A stretch of 64,000 bases of DNA from Porphyra umbilicalis (GCA_002049455.2 KV918837.1:1-64000); one strand, 5' to 3'. Positions 40,365 through 51,438 are shown, counted from the stretch's first letter. The notes: generated from the letters alone by a model not told the origin. Numbers and translations are program-made.

Positions 40365-40899
40365 CACCACTTGGTCGGACGACGACAACGGGGTGCGGTC
40401 AGCCTTCTCAACGCTCAGGAAACAAGGCAACAGCAACACCAACGTAAAAAAGGGGGACTGATTGGGGGGGGGAAGAGGGGAGGTGGGGAGGGGTGATGAA
40501 ATAGGGTCGCATCGCACGGTTCGGCAAGAAAAACGCACAAGGACTCAGACACAAGGAAGGGGGGAAAGTAGGAGACAGCAGGTTGTAGTGCACCCATGAC
40601 ATAGGATACGATAAGTGGCATGGGGAGGGATGGGGGGGGAAGGTCAGTGGCCCAGTGTAGGCACGAGGAGCGACACCCACAAGTTATTGGCAAGGACGTG
40701 GGGATGGGGGGGGCTCGCGCGGTCTAGCCAGACTCGGGCGATGACGGGCTGGGCTCAGGGTGCGCGCGCGCGTTGTGGAAGGGGATCGGGAGAGTGCGCC
40801 AGGCAATCAGTGGCTCCTCATGATTGTCAATTTATGAATCTCTAGAGCTCCGTGATTGGCCAGAAGTTCGATTTCTACTAAAACTTTGCGGGCTACACA
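40365..40899. other. no gene recognised
   Basis: G-rich spacer between the hAT-like element and R3. No motif seen. Confidence 0.35.
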
Positions 40900-41605
40900 T
40901 TCCCTGGCCTTTAGGACAGGGTGCTCTCAAAGTGTAGTGATGCACACATATACTTAGATCACAGGACTTGCTCTCCGTTTCACAGGTGGCAGTCTGCATT
41001 CGTGTTCTCAGGGATCTGAGGGCGTGTCAGCGTTGGAAGGGTTGCGATGACGCTAAAAAGCGCATAGAGTTACGTGGCTGAGAAGGACTGTCCTGCCACA
41101 AGGGTCACAGGGCCCGGACGGCGTCTGCCCCTCTGCCCCCCCCCACCGCCCCGAGTCGCGCGCGGCGACCGCGCGCAGCGACTTCCGGGGCTCGACGCGC
41201 CCACGATGACCCGCGGGTGATCATGCCTGCGCGCCGTCTTCTGTTGCGGCGGCGCATCGGCGGCTGCTGATGCAATCTAGCCGCGGCTCTAGGCGACCCG
41301 TCGCGCGGCGATCAGTCCAACCCGCCCGCCCGTGCGCCGTGTCGGCCGCCCTGCCCGCCTTGCGCAGGTGCGCTGCGCGGCGGAGTGACGACCCGTCCTG
41401 TGGGCGTCACGCGACGCCGGCGGGCCGCCGCCTCTGCGGTGGCGGCGGCGGAACCTCTTTCCCCGCCCCACGTTCTCCCCGCCACGGCAGCGTGGCTGTA
41501 CGTGCCCCCGTGCGCGCTCGCGGCTATGGAGCCGGCCGGCGTGCATGCGTCGCCGAGCGCGCTACCGCCCTTAATGTCAGGGTATTTCACGCACGTGCCT
41601 GGAAT
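40900..41605 (-). mobile_element. repeat R, copy 3, inverted (706 bp)
   Basis: Reverse orientation, starts TTCCCTGGCCTTTAGGACAG on the plus strand and ends GGAAT. Same family as R1, R2 and R4. Confidence 0.82.
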
Positions 41606-41652
41606 CCTGTTTTAGCCAAACGGACAGCCCGCGCGCGCTCGACCGCGATGTG

Positions 41653-42143
41653 CCTTAGGGCGGTTCCAACAATAGCCGTTTGGAACCTTAAATTATTCCC
41701 AAATGGCTTGCTCGTGGCGGCCTCTGATTGGATCCGCGACGCGTCCTCATAGCCCTGCTGAAACGAGCCAGGACTTACGGCAGGAGGGGGGCTAAAGCGG
41801 GCTACTGTTGGTAACATATGCCGACAGGACACGGAAACTTCGTTCCGCCCGTCATGCGCATTCGAACCACCAGTGACGATGGAATCGTGGTAGCCCACCG
41901 TGCTGCAGGCTACTTCAACGTGAATCTGGTCGAGAATGGTTCTGCGGCGCGATCGTCAACGAGATCGTCCCCGATCGTTGTTAAAGGGGAGACACGTAGC
42001 GGTTTCCAACAGCCGTTCAAGCACCAATACAGCTGTCGGCCCCTAAAAGCCTGCCGATTGGGACGAAATCGGCCTGCCACGACAGCGCCGGAGGGCACGA
42101 ATATGGCCTGCGGCGTGTGAGTTGGGGCAGCAACTTGGCACGG
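41653..42143 (+). repeat. repeat S, uninterrupted copy
   Basis: About 490 bp homologous to 44968-45008 plus 45710-46162. Near its left end is an 8-bp-stem hairpin GGTTCCAA...TTGGAACC (41662-41687). It has no insertion at the place where the other copy carries R4. Confidence 0.85.
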
Positions 42144-42749
42144 ACGCTTCCGCGCCTTGAGCTCGGTTGAGGCCTCGGTCCCTCGCGACCACAAGGCCCA
42201 TACGTAGCGGCCCGGGTTGCTCACTCGCCGACGGATGGCTGTGCTCGTTCTGGACGTGGGACAGCCCAGGCCACATAATACCCTGAACGCTGTTCTTTGG
42301 GGGGGGGGGGGGGCGACAGTGGGGCGTAACAGGGGCCTCGGGCGTCGGCCGGCGTTCCTTCGGCCTTCGGTTCGACCACCTGCTGTGTGCCCCCGGTCTC
42401 CGCAGCGGCAACCGCAGGCTCCCCCCGCGCGCGCGCGGCCCCATGGCTGACTCTTTGCGGCCCGATGCCAGCGCAGGTCACACCCAGATTTCTCTCACGG
42501 CGAGTGTGTCGCGACGCCGCTTGCGTGGAATGCGGCAGAGGACGGTACGTACATATCTGTGGCAAGACCGGCGGGCGTGGAGGCCTTGCTGAAGTGGTTT
42601 GGCTCGGACGCGCCCAGCTTCACACCATGGAATCATCCACCCGAATCTTGCGTGCACAGAACGCGCACAGTGCAGCTGACCGAGTGGGAAAGCGATGACG
42701 CATGACCACCGCGACGCAAGCGTGAAGCGTCCGTAGATGGCTGAGCGAT
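42144..42749. other. no gene recognised
   Basis: Includes a G15 run at about 42298-42312. No gene seen. Confidence 0.35.
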
Positions 42750-42808
42750 GGCGACTGGGGTGCGCGCGGGCGACTGGGGTGCGCGAGGGTGACTGGGGTG
42801 CGCGAGGG
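42750..42808 (+). repeat. 18-19-bp tandem repeat, 3 units
   Basis: Units of GCGACTGGGGTGCGCG with slight length variation. Confidence 0.8.
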
Positions 42809-42860
42809 GGAGCGGCAAGCCGAAATCGTGGAGGAAGTGAGAGAGGGCGCATGCGCAGCA

Positions 42861-43832
42861 ATGAGCTTCAGAGTGTATCGAAACAGACACTTGGACAAGG
42901 AGAACGCGCCATGCAGGACTAAACAACAAAGCGAAACGAGAAAAGAAAGAACCACCCCATCCGAGAGCAACTCCACCATGTCCGCACCACTCGTATGCCG
43001 CGGCATACATGTCATGACCCCCCTACCCCCGACCCCCCGCCACCGGCGCCCGGGCCCAAAGTCGCCATCCGCGCAGGATGGAGGATCCCCCACCCGCTCT
43101 GCCCCCGTGGTGCGCCCCGCCTTCAGCCGCGCACGCCCTCCACCACAATGGCAGCACCGCGTCGGCCTGCGACAACAGCAGGCGTCGGCCTGCGACAACA
43201 GCTGCAGCTGTCGAGCTACCGCCGCCGCCGCGCCGTCCTCCCTCGAGGGGCTGGCCCCCCCGCTGAGGGACCACCGCCCGCACGGCATGCTCACTGCGGC
43301 CGCCGGCCGCGGGCCGCGTGCACCTCGTGCAGGCGGCGTACGAGCGCGCCGTCCTACGTCCACCGGCCGGCAGGCGGAGCACGGGCGCACCGCCTTACGC
43401 CCACCCGCCCGCACGCCCGTACGTAGCACCAGTCCTAGAGACTGGTCCGTGGGGGGCGGCGGCCGCCCAGACGAGCGGCGCCAAGCGCCGACAGCGGCAG
43501 AAGTGGTCACGCCCCATTCCTTTCCCCCACCAGCCGCCTCCCCGCCACAGACGGCCGTTGCCACCCAGCTACCTCGTGGGCGCGCCGCCGCCACCAAAGG
43601 CGGTGCAACTGACCGCGGCCGCCACCGCTGCTGCTGCGACGGCCACCGACGCCGCGTGCCACCGCTGCCGCGCACCATTGCCGCAGCGCACCGTCGCCAA
43701 CCGTCGCGGTTGGCCGCGATCCGCCGAGCCGGTGGCAGAAGCGTCTGTGCGGAAAAGGAAGGGCGTACAAACAACGTACATGGTATGCCACAAACAGCGT
43801 GGACAGCTGGTCAGCGATGTTCTCAGTCGTAG
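42861..43832 (+). CDS. hypothetical protein with a KEN-like N-terminal motif
   Basis: 323 codons from ATG 42861. The first ~65 residues look like a genuine disordered basic protein (SFRVYRNRHLDKENAPCRTK, SESNSTMSAPLVCRGIHVM, PLPPTPRHRRPG). DKENAP resembles a KEN degron followed by Pro. After that the frame is Pro/Arg/Ala-rich low complexity with a duplicated 22-bp segment near 43160-43200, and an equally long frame is open on the minus strand (42620-43774). Coding status is uncertain. It may be only a short real N-terminus running into noise. Confidence 0.3.
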   Translation: MSFRVYRNRHLDKENAPCRTKQQSETRKERTTPSESNSTMSAPLVCRGIHVMTPLPPTPRHRRPGPKSPSAQDGGSPTRSAPVVRPAFSRARPPPQWQHRVGLRQQQASACDNSCSCRATAAAAPSSLEGLAPPLRDHRPHGMLTAAAGRGPRAPRAGGVRARRPTSTGRQAEHGRTALRPPARTPVRSTSPRDWSVGGGGRPDERRQAPTAAEVVTPHSFPPPAASPPQTAVATQLPRGRAAATKGGATDRGRHRCCCDGHRRRVPPLPRTIAAAHRRQPSRLAAIRRAGGRSVCAEKEGRTNNVHGMPQTAWTAGQRCSQS

Positions 43833-43842
43833 GGCATCGTAG

Positions 43843-44361
43843 ACGTCTTCTCACCGTCTCGCGAGCGCCTTACCAGCAGTGGAGACGGTCGTCAAAAAGT
43901 GCTTCCTCTCTGAGGAGACAAAGTGCCGCGAGATGTACCACGAAGCGAGAACCCTCCAGAGCGTTGAGATGCGCAAGGAACCAAAAGACAGGCGGTGCGC
44001 AAAGCTATAAAAGCGTCATGACGGGGCACGCCACATCGTGCGCATAGTGACGGGGATACCATAGACCTGCGACGACACGGACGCCGTCGACGACGGCGGT
44101 GGGCATCACCGTGGAGCGGCCATGCGGCTGACGGAGCCCCACCCGCTCGGCCGGGCCATTTTGAAGGGGGGTCGGGACAGCACCTGGTCACCCCTTCAGC
44201 CCCACCCCCCAAGCCGCCCTTTGAGACCAGTGTCGGATGAGCGCAACCGCATTTCTGCCATTGCCACACGACAATCACAGCGGGACGGATTGACCGTCCC
44301 CCCCCTCCCCCCATATTCTGAGGCATTCTGCCACTGTAGCGCTCACCCACACCCCTTTTAG
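43843..44361 (+). pseudogene. unidentified coding relic with in-frame TAA and TAG
   Basis: One frame reads as a charged helical protein (VETVVKKCFLSEETKCREMY, HEARTLQSVEMRKEPKDRRC), hits TAA at 44008-44010, continues HDGARHIVRIVTGIP, hits TAG at 44062-44064, then reads CDDTDAVDDGGGHHRGAAMR and a Pro-rich tail to 44361. No family recognised. Confidence 0.4.
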
Positions 44362-44632
44362 ACCGCCCCAGCCCGCGTCCGCGACGGCATCACGACGATG
44401 ACCCACCCGTCGATTCCACCAGCTCCTGCACTGTCGGAGTGACGGACCCCGCTCAGTCATATCTTCAGAGCACATTGCCCGCGCACGGCCCTCGCCAGCC
44501 GCCACCCCTCCTCCTGGCCGACTGGGCCGGTGTCGGGGGGGCCAGCGCATCGCGAGGGCCCTGCGGACACAAATCTTGGGGCTCGCGAGATCGCGCGTCA
44601 TCCGCCACCGATTCTCGTGGTCCAAGGCTACA

Positions 44633-44773
44633 CGTGGCAGCCCTGGCGATCGTCATTTCACCGGTTTGAGAGTGCCAGAAGCCCACATTCGACGCCGAAA
44701 CGGCCCAATTGGGCCAATCTCCGTCCGAAGCGGCGTCAGACGTCCAGATAGGGGGCCTCCTATCTGGACGATG
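44633..44773 (+). repeat. dispersed repeat D, copy 2
   Basis: Matches 3482-3625. Contains the perfect GGCCCAATTGGGCC palindrome and an 11-bp-stem hairpin GTCCAGATAGG (44742-44752) / CCTATCTGGAC (44759-44769). Confidence 0.85.
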
Positions 44774-44967
44774 AGATTCTATCCAGATTCGAATAGATTC
44801 GTTTGAGATGTACTTACCTTGGAAATCTAAATGGCCAGATGGGCGTTTCCAGACCGGACGGCTTCGTATTATTGCTAGCACAGCGTTTCCCGACACGTCG
44901 CAGCGAATATGCCACGTTTCCGCAATATGGCGCATATCTCAGGTCGTATCGGTATTGTTGGATCCGC

Positions 44968-45008
44968 CCTTAGGGCGCTTCCATCAATAGCCGTTTGGAA
45001 CCTTAAAG
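44968..45008 (+). repeat. repeat S, interrupted copy, left part
   Basis: Matches 41653-41692. The S sequence stops at ACCTTAAA where R4 begins. Confidence 0.82.
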
Positions 45009-45709
45009 ATTCCAGGCACGTGCGTGCAATACCCTGGCCTTCAGGGCGGTGGCACGCTCGGCGACGCATCGACACGGGGCATGCCGGCCCGCCCCATGGC
45101 TGCGAGCGCGCACGGGGGCACATACAGCCACGTTGCCGTGGCGGGGGGCGCGCGGGGCGGGGAAAGGAGTGCCGCTGCCGCCACGACAGCGGCGGCGGCC
45201 CGCCGGCGTCGCGCGACACCCACAGGACGGGTCGTCACTCCGCCGCGCAGCGCACCTGCGCACGGCGGGCGGGGCGGCCGACACGGCGCACGGGCGGGCG
45301 GGTGGGACCGACCGCCGCGCGACGGGGCGCCTCCAACCGCGCCGCTCGATGGCGTCAGAAATTGCCGACGAGCCGCCGCTACAGAAGTTGGCCCGCAGGC
45401 ACGATCACCCGCGGGTCATCGTGGGCGCGTCGAACCCCGGAAGTCGCCGCGCGCGGTCGCCGCGCGCAACTCGGGGCGGCGGGGTAGGGGGGCAGGCGCC
45501 CTGTGACCCTGTGGCAGGACAGTCCTTCTCAGCCACTTAACTCTATTCGCTTTTAGCGTCATCGCGAGCCTTCCAACGCTGACACGCCCTCAGATCCCTG
45601 AGGACACGAATGCAGACCGCCACCTCTGAAACGGAGAGCAAGTCCCGTGATCTAAGTATATGTGTGCATCACTACACTTTGAGAGCACCCTGTCCTAAAG
45701 GCCAGGGAA
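45009..45709 (+). mobile_element. repeat R, copy 4, inserted into repeat S
   Basis: 701 bp with the usual ATTCCAGGCACG and GGCCAGGGAA ends. It lies exactly between two halves of repeat S that are contiguous at 41653-42143, which proves insertion. No obvious target duplication longer than 1-2 bp. Confidence 0.88.
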
Positions 45710-46162
45710 CTATTCCCAAATGGCTTGCGCGTGGCGGCCTCTGATTGGATCCGCGACTCGTCCACATAGCCCCGCTGAAACGAGCTAGGACTTACGGCAG
45801 GAGGGGGGCTAAAGTGGGCTACTGTTGCGAACATATGCCGACAGGATTCGGAAACCTCGTTCCGCGAGTCATGCGCATTCGAACCGGCTTTCACAATGGA
45901 ATGTGGTCGCCCACCGTGTTGCAGGCCACTTCAAGGTGAATCTGGTCGAGATTGGTTCTGCGGCGTGATCTCCGACGCGGACGTCGACGAGCGTCGTTAA
46001 ATGCGTGACACGCAGCGGTTTCCAACAGCCATTCTAGCCCCAGTATAGCTGTCTGCCTCCAATAGCCAGCCGATTGGGCTCAAATCGGCCTGACACGACA
46101 GCGCCAGAGGGCACGAATATGGCCTGCGGCGTGTGATTTGGGGCCGCAACATGCCACGGGCG
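45710..46162 (+). repeat. repeat S, interrupted copy, right part
   Basis: Resumes at TATTCCCAAATGGCTTG and follows 41693-42143 with scattered differences. Also includes ATTCGAACC, a B-box-like motif on the minus strand. Confidence 0.82.
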
Positions 46163-46845
46163 CTCCGGCAGCGCGACGTCGGCTCTAGAACGGATTTCCC
46201 GTCGCCACAGTGCGTGTGCGTAGCGGGCGCTTCCGTCGAGCACGACGTGGAAGGCTCTCGGCGGTCGGCACGCGGGTCCATGCCCACCACACGTTGCACA
46301 TGCCATCGAAGAAGTGTGTTAGAAACCGTGGCTCGTACGCAGGATCACTACGACCCGTGCAACGGTCATGACGTTTTCTTGCTGGCGTTCGTGTCTCGCG
46401 CTCATCCCGATTTTTCGTGCGAGATGCGACGGCTGCTCTTCGGTGAGTGACAGCCATTCGGTTTGATGATGGCATGCGTGATCTCCTCGTAGGAGTGGGT
46501 CATTGGGCTGATAGGGGCGACAAATGACGGCGTCCCTCCCGTGCGAAACGCACAAGTGTCAAGGTGCTGCACGAGTACCGGGTTTTCATACTTAGCTCCC
46601 CCTTCTCTGCGACTTGACGGTATTTATTGCCAGCCACCGGAGCGGCAACTGTCCCTCCGTGAACGGCACAAGGGAATGGTCTCGGTATTGTGAATTCACT
46701 TCGCACCGGGTTCTGTGACAATTGCCAAAGAACTGTGCATCCCGTGCGGAGAAAGCGGGCTCCGACGCCCAGAATAGAAACGCCCTCTCCCCCGCAACGC
46801 GGGAGGTGGCGGTGGAGCGTCGCTTCAATGAGGAGACCGTGTGTA
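46163..46845. other. no gene recognised
   Basis: Short frames only. Confidence 0.35.
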
Positions 46846-47030
46846 CTTATGTACGTATGTGCGTATGTGCGTATGTGCGTATCTGCGTATGTGCGTACGT
46901 TCGTATGTGCGTATGTGCGTATGCGCGTATCTGCGTAAGTGCGTATGTGCGTACGTGCGTATGTGCGTACGTGCGTACGTGCGTACGTGCGTATATGCGT
47001 ATGTGCGTAAGTGCGTATGTGCGTGTTCGC
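46846..47030. repeat. microsatellite of GTAT/GTGC type, 8-bp period
   Basis: About 23 degenerate GTATGTGC / GTACGTGC units. The 200-codon minus frame (THIRTYAH...) and 242-codon plus frame (CAYVRMCV...) across it are repeat artefacts. Confidence 0.95.
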
Positions 47031-47513
47031 AGGGTCAGACATTCTGCCGAAGCCCCATGCGGAAGCGGAGCCCGGCCCTTGCCGTGCGGTCCGACACCAC
47101 ACCGAGTGCCCCGCCTTTTCCAGCTGGCACGGTCCCTACAAAAGCCCGCCGAGCTGCCCTACGGGAAAAAACCAGGCAGAAAACCGGCATCTCCTAACAG
47201 AAACTGGCATACTCGACTCGCTTTTCCGGTTTTGTGGCATGCGCTTGCTGCACACCACCTCCCATTTCAGTCGACAAGGAGAGGGGCTCAACAAGGGCCG
47301 TCAAGAGGGAGTGCCCCCAAGAACATGAGTGTGACCTCGAGCCCAGCCCCTGCGACGGTCGCTCAGCCTCAACTTGAGAACCACGACGCCCCATCGAAAC
47401 ATACCATCCGTCCATCACGCCCCCCCCACAACCACCACCCCCCCTCCTGAGCTCAGTCTTCCACTGCTCGCCTCCCCACTGCTCTAGCCGACTCACTTCT
47501 CATCCAAGCAACC
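47031..47513. other. no gene recognised
   Basis: Spacer; no protein-like frame. Confidence 0.35.
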
Positions 47514-47713
47514 ATGGAGCCCCGGGCCGTCGACGCGCTGTGGGTCGACTGGTTCCACCACTTGCCCCCAGCCTGCTCGGGTCCCCCCACCCCGGTCTTG
47601 CCACGCAAGCACGGCGGCAGCGGCGGGGCACGCGCGCGCACGCGATCAAGCGCGCGGACGGCGCACCGCGCCAACGGCGCGGGGCGGGACGACGGCCGGC
47701 AGCAGATCCCCCC

Positions 47714-48090
47714 GCCCACCTTCTCCACCACCCTGTCCCCGTCCCGCCAAGCCGCCGCCGCCGGCCGCCTCGCCAGCATCGGCGGCGGCAGCTGCAAATC
47801 CGCCACCTGCCGCCCCCCCACCACCACGTCCCGGTCCCGCCAAGCCGCCGCCGCCGGGTGCTTTTCCGCCAGCGGCGGCGGCGGCAGCAGATCCCCCCGC
47901 CTTACCTCCTCCACCACCCTGTTCCGGTCTATCCAAGCTGCCGCCGCCGGCCGCCGGACAGCCGGCGGCGGCAGCGGCAGCACATCTCCCCACCCCCGCT
48001 CCCCCACCACTAAGTCCCGGTCCCGCCAAGCTGCCGCCGCCGGGTGCTTGTCCGCCGGCGGCGTCGTGCCACTTGTGTTTTGGTTTTCTG
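47714..48090. repeat. 93-bp tandem repeat, 4 units
   Basis: GTCCCGCCAAGCCGCCGCCG or a variant recurs at 47741, 47834, 47927 and 48020, exactly 93 bp (31 codons) apart. It keeps frames open on both strands: plus 47514-48428 with SRSRQAAAAG repeats, minus 47453-48142 with HPAAAAWRDRD repeats. I cannot say which, if either, is translated; the plus frame overlaps the start of the next gene by 22 bp. Confidence 0.85.
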
Positions 48091-48406
48091 GTCGTGCGGC
48101 CCCCGCGTGTGACAACGGACCGGCGTGTCCTTTGACCTGCAAGCGATCCCTTCATTCACGATCAGGCGGTCCCTTGACCACCAGGTGCGTCCACTGGCAT
48201 GTGAGCGGCACCGTGTGGTGTCGCCTGCTCACCGGACTCAGTCTGTCGCAAAGCCGACGCCCCCGCCTCAACCGCGTCCTTCCACGCAGCCTCACCATTC
48301 TCCGCACCGCGCTCCCTCCCGCAGCTCACCCCTCCCCGCACGCCTCCCCGCACGCTCAACCCTGCCCACACCTTGACGCAACCGAGGGCTTGCACCTTGA
48401 CCGTGC

Positions 48407-50425
48407 ATGGAGGGCGCCGCCAACCTAGGCGCCGGCCGTGGCAGCGCCGTTCCTATCTCCGTGGAGCAACTGGAGCGCATTGTCGAGGCGTGCGCGTGTG
48501 CGACGCGGGCTCGTGCAGCCGCTGCGGCCGCTTCAGCAGCGGCGCGACACGCTGCCGCAGAGCAGAAGCTGGATCGGGAGCGCGCCAAGGATCGAGCTAT
48601 GGAACTTGAGGCCGGAGACGACGCTACGCAGAAGCACGTGCTCCAGCTTCGCCGCGCGGCCGTTGTCGTCCGCGTCGCTGGCGCTGCTGCGCTAGCCAAG
48701 AAGGAGGCGGGCGCAGTCGCCAAGGAGGAGGAGATGGCGGCCGCCACCGGGGAACAAGAGGCGGCCGCAAAGGAGGAGGAGATGGCGGCCGCCAGCGGGG
48801 AACCTGAGGTGGCCGCCATGGACCAGCGGTACTTGTCGCTGTTTTCACCCCCCTCCGCTTTGTCATCGAAGTACAGCAGCAGCAGCGCATCGGGGTCGGG
48901 CTATCGCCCCTCTCACGATTCGAATGCCACTGACGAGAGGAGCGCGTCTCAGGACAGCGGGGACAGCACCATGTCAGGATTGACCGGTGTTGTATGCTAC
49001 GCCGAGAGTGGCGACTCAGAGACGAGTGCGAGGTCTTCAAGCTTTTCAGGCTCCCAGTATGTTCCATCCCCCAACGCGAAGGAGGAGGACAGCAGCTCCG
49101 AAGACGACGACGACGCGGCGCACTCGGCGGCTGCCGTCGTCTTCATGACCGACACGGTAGTGGCTTCGCGTCCTAACGCAGTTGTGGCCGCGGACAAGGC
49201 CAACATAGTCGCCGCTACGGCGAAGGCGGTGCCCTGCGCGCAATACGTCGCCGACGTATGGACGATTGATTGGGAGACTGCTTTCGAGGAATACGCGGCG
49301 TACCTCGAGCGGGTTGCGATCCAGAAGTGGGCCGACGTTGACGGCGCCGCGGCTGTTGCAGTGGAGCTCGCCGCTGCGCGAGTGGCGGCGACTCGGGAGT
49401 CGGCCGCCGCTGCACTGTTATCTCGTTTTGAGGCCGAGCGCCGCGCGGCAGCCGCGGGACCCGCTCGGCGCGTAAGTAAAGCGCACGAGGAGGCCGCGAA
49501 GGCGGCCACCGCAGCGGCCGCTTGCAAAGCGCATGCGGCCTCCTCGGCCGCCACCGCACCGTCTACAATGCTTCCAGAGAAGGCTGACACGTCGGTGGCC
49601 GCCGAAGCGGCCACTGGCACGTCAGCGGCCGCCCCAGTGGCCGCTCGCATGCCGGCGGCGATGGCGTGTCGTTGCACGAATGGGTCGTCGGCGACGCCGT
49701 GCGCGCTGCTTATGGACGTGCTCGACGGCATGCGCGTAGACGTGGCGCCTGATGAGAGTCGCGCGGCCGCGTCTGGTGACGCGGCCGCAACACCCCTCGG
49801 CGGCGCGGCCGCGTCGCGCTCTGGCGACGCGGCCGCAGCAACCCTCGGCAGCGCGGCCGCATCCGTCTTTGGCGGCGCGGCCACCTCGCTCTTTGGCGAT
49901 GCGGCCGCCACGCCCCTTGGTGGCGCGGCCGCGTCGCACTTCGGCGGCGCGGCCGCGTCTCCCGTTGGCGGCTCCGCCGCGTCGCGCTCTGGCGGCACGG
50001 TAGCAACACCCCTTGGCGGCGCGGCCGCGTCGCACTTTGGCGGCGCGGCCGCGTCGCCCCTTGGCGGCGCGGCCGCAACGCCCGTTGGCCGCGCGGCCGC
50101 GTCACACTTTGGCGGCGCAGCCGCGTCTCCCGTTGGCGGCGCGGCCGCGTCGCGCTCTGGCGGAGCGACCGCGTCGCCTCTTGGCGTTGTGGCGGCCACC
50201 TACATCTCGTCTGAGGCGGAAGTAAAGAGTGTTCACCGGCGCCCTGTTAAGGTGGAGGTGGCACGCTTGACAACGGTCTGTGGAGAAGAGCGACGGGGAG
50301 AACAGGAATTTGACGATGGGTGGTATATGAATGGCGACACAGGCGGCACGCCTGAGGACTTTGCGCGACGCCAGCACTTGCGCGATATGGTAAAGCGGCG
50401 GTCGCGAATGTTCTCTTCTCAGTAG
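48407..50425 (+). CDS. Ala-rich protein with octapeptide repeats (672 aa), function unknown
   Basis: ATG at 48407 opens MEGAANLGAGRGS. Regions: an Ala/Glu-rich helical N-terminus with a duplicated AKEEEMAAA(T/S)GE motif (about residues 105-140); a Ser/acidic disordered segment ending KEEDSSSEDDDD (about 150-240); an Ala-rich helical stretch with WTIDWETAFEEYAAYLERVA (about 280-390). Then come about 17 octapeptides of the type GGAAASPL/GGAAASHF (49775-50185), and a charged non-repetitive tail (EQEFDDGWYMNGDTGG, FARRQHLRDMVKRRSRMF). Only this frame has a sensible tail and the varied composition of real protein. No family recognised. The acidic and basic patches could suit a nuclear or scaffold protein, which is speculation. 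Confidence 0.65.
   Translation: MEGAANLGAGRGSAVPISVEQLERIVEACACATRARAAAAAASAAARHAAAEQKLDRERAKDRAMELEAGDDATQKHVLQLRRAAVVVRVAGAAALAKKEAGAVAKEEEMAAATGEQEAAAKEEEMAAASGEPEVAAMDQRYLSLFSPPSALSSKYSSSSASGSGYRPSHDSNATDERSASQDSGDSTMSGLTGVVCYAESGDSETSARSSSFSGSQYVPSPNAKEEDSSSEDDDDAAHSAAAVVFMTDTVVASRPNAVVAADKANIVAATAKAVPCAQYVADVWTIDWETAFEEYAAYLERVAIQKWADVDGAAAVAVELAAARVAATRESAAAALLSRFEAERRAAAAGPARRVSKAHEEAAKAATAAAACKAHAASSAATAPSTMLPEKADTSVAAEAATGTSAAAPVAARMPAAMACRCTNGSSATPCALLMDVLDGMRVDVAPDESRAAASGDAAATPLGGAAASRSGDAAAATLGSAAASVFGGAATSLFGDAAATPLGGAAASHFGGAAASPVGGSAASRSGGTVATPLGGAAASHFGGAAASPLGGAAATPVGRAAASHFGGAAASPVGGAAASRSGGATASPLGVVAATYISSEAEVKSVHRRPVKVEVARLTTVCGEERRGEQEFDDGWYMNGDTGGTPEDFARRQHLRDMVKRRSRMFSSQ
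49775..50185 (+). repeat. 24-bp minisatellite, about 17 units
   Basis: GGCGCGGCCGCGTCGC-type units of exactly 24 bp, many containing a GCGGCCGC site, encode the octapeptides of the surrounding gene. Confidence 0.93.
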
Positions 50426-51438
50426 TTTTCTGTAGCTTTCTATATGTACGTATGTAGAGCACGTACGTGGTGCAACGAAGAGGCTTTTTTTCCCTTCCTC
50501 GACGGTTTTTTCCCTCATGTGCTTGCCTGGGTACGGGGGCATGGGCTTCCAAGCTCAGTCTCTGGTCGTCCGCTACGCACCCCCGCTGGTGCCCTCCACG
50601 GCAGGCGATACGGAGCCGCAATTCGCGCTATCCAACGGGGTCGGCGCGCGCAGGCTCGCGCACTGGCGGCGCCTCGAGGACACCGCACCGCCGCGCGGGG
50701 ACCAGGCATGGCGCCACCCGCGGCATCGTCGGCGCTGGGAGTCGGGTCCCAGGGTAGACAGGCGGAGGCCGGTGCAGCTCCGGTGAGCTGTGGACGCGGT
50801 GCACGTGGCGGTGGTGGCAGTGGCACGTTTCCCGCGAGGCCTCGGACCTGCGCGTGCGCGTCGGCGGAGCCAGTGGGATGCCGCGCATCAGTGGCGCCAC
50901 CGGCGCGCCTCTGTCAGCGCCAGGCGGTGCCGCGCGTTGGTGGCGCCGCAGGCACGCCTCTGTCAGCGCCGCCGCCGGTCGCGGCAGCACCATGCGCGGG
51001 CTCACACCTCCCTAGCCCCCGTCACAATGATGCGACACTTCAGACAGCTCTCTGCGCGGCCTTCGGGGGGTGTGCATGTGTCGTGGTGGCCACGCTCTTG
51101 TGGTGCTAGCTGTGTTCCGATGCGCGGGTCGCTGCGCGGCGGTGGCGCCCGACAGTGGCAGGCGCTTGTGTGCGCGTCAGGGGCGCCCCGTCAGGAGTGG
51201 CAAAAAGGCTAACATCCTATCTCGCGCGAATCGCTTTCTCGCGCCAATCACATTCACGCGCACGTGAAGGCGACTCAGGAGCAGCCAATGACGTCCTTTC
51301 ATGAGGATTCCGCGTCGCGCGTGCGGCGTCTGGGGTGTTGCCTGCGAGCAGCCGCGCGGCATGCGGTGGTGCCGACTGAGTGGACTTGCCTGACGCCTGT
51401 CGGCGGCGTTGTCCGAGGGACAACGCCTAAAAACAGGG
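50426..51438. other. no gene recognised
   Basis: A 221-codon plus frame (50444-51109) is Ala/Arg-rich without domain. A ~55-bp imperfect duplication (GGCGCCACCGGCGCGCCTCT / GGCGCCGCAGGCACGCCTCT) lies at 50870-50975. Confidence 0.35.

Noticed and set aside
45009-45709. Repeat R as a Helitron
   Set aside because: Ends lack 5'-TC and 3'-CTRR with the usual hairpin, and short terminal inverted repeats are present.
46500-47450. 200- and 242-codon frames rich in THIRTYAH or CAYVRMCV
   Set aside because: Produced by the 8-bp microsatellite, not by a gene.
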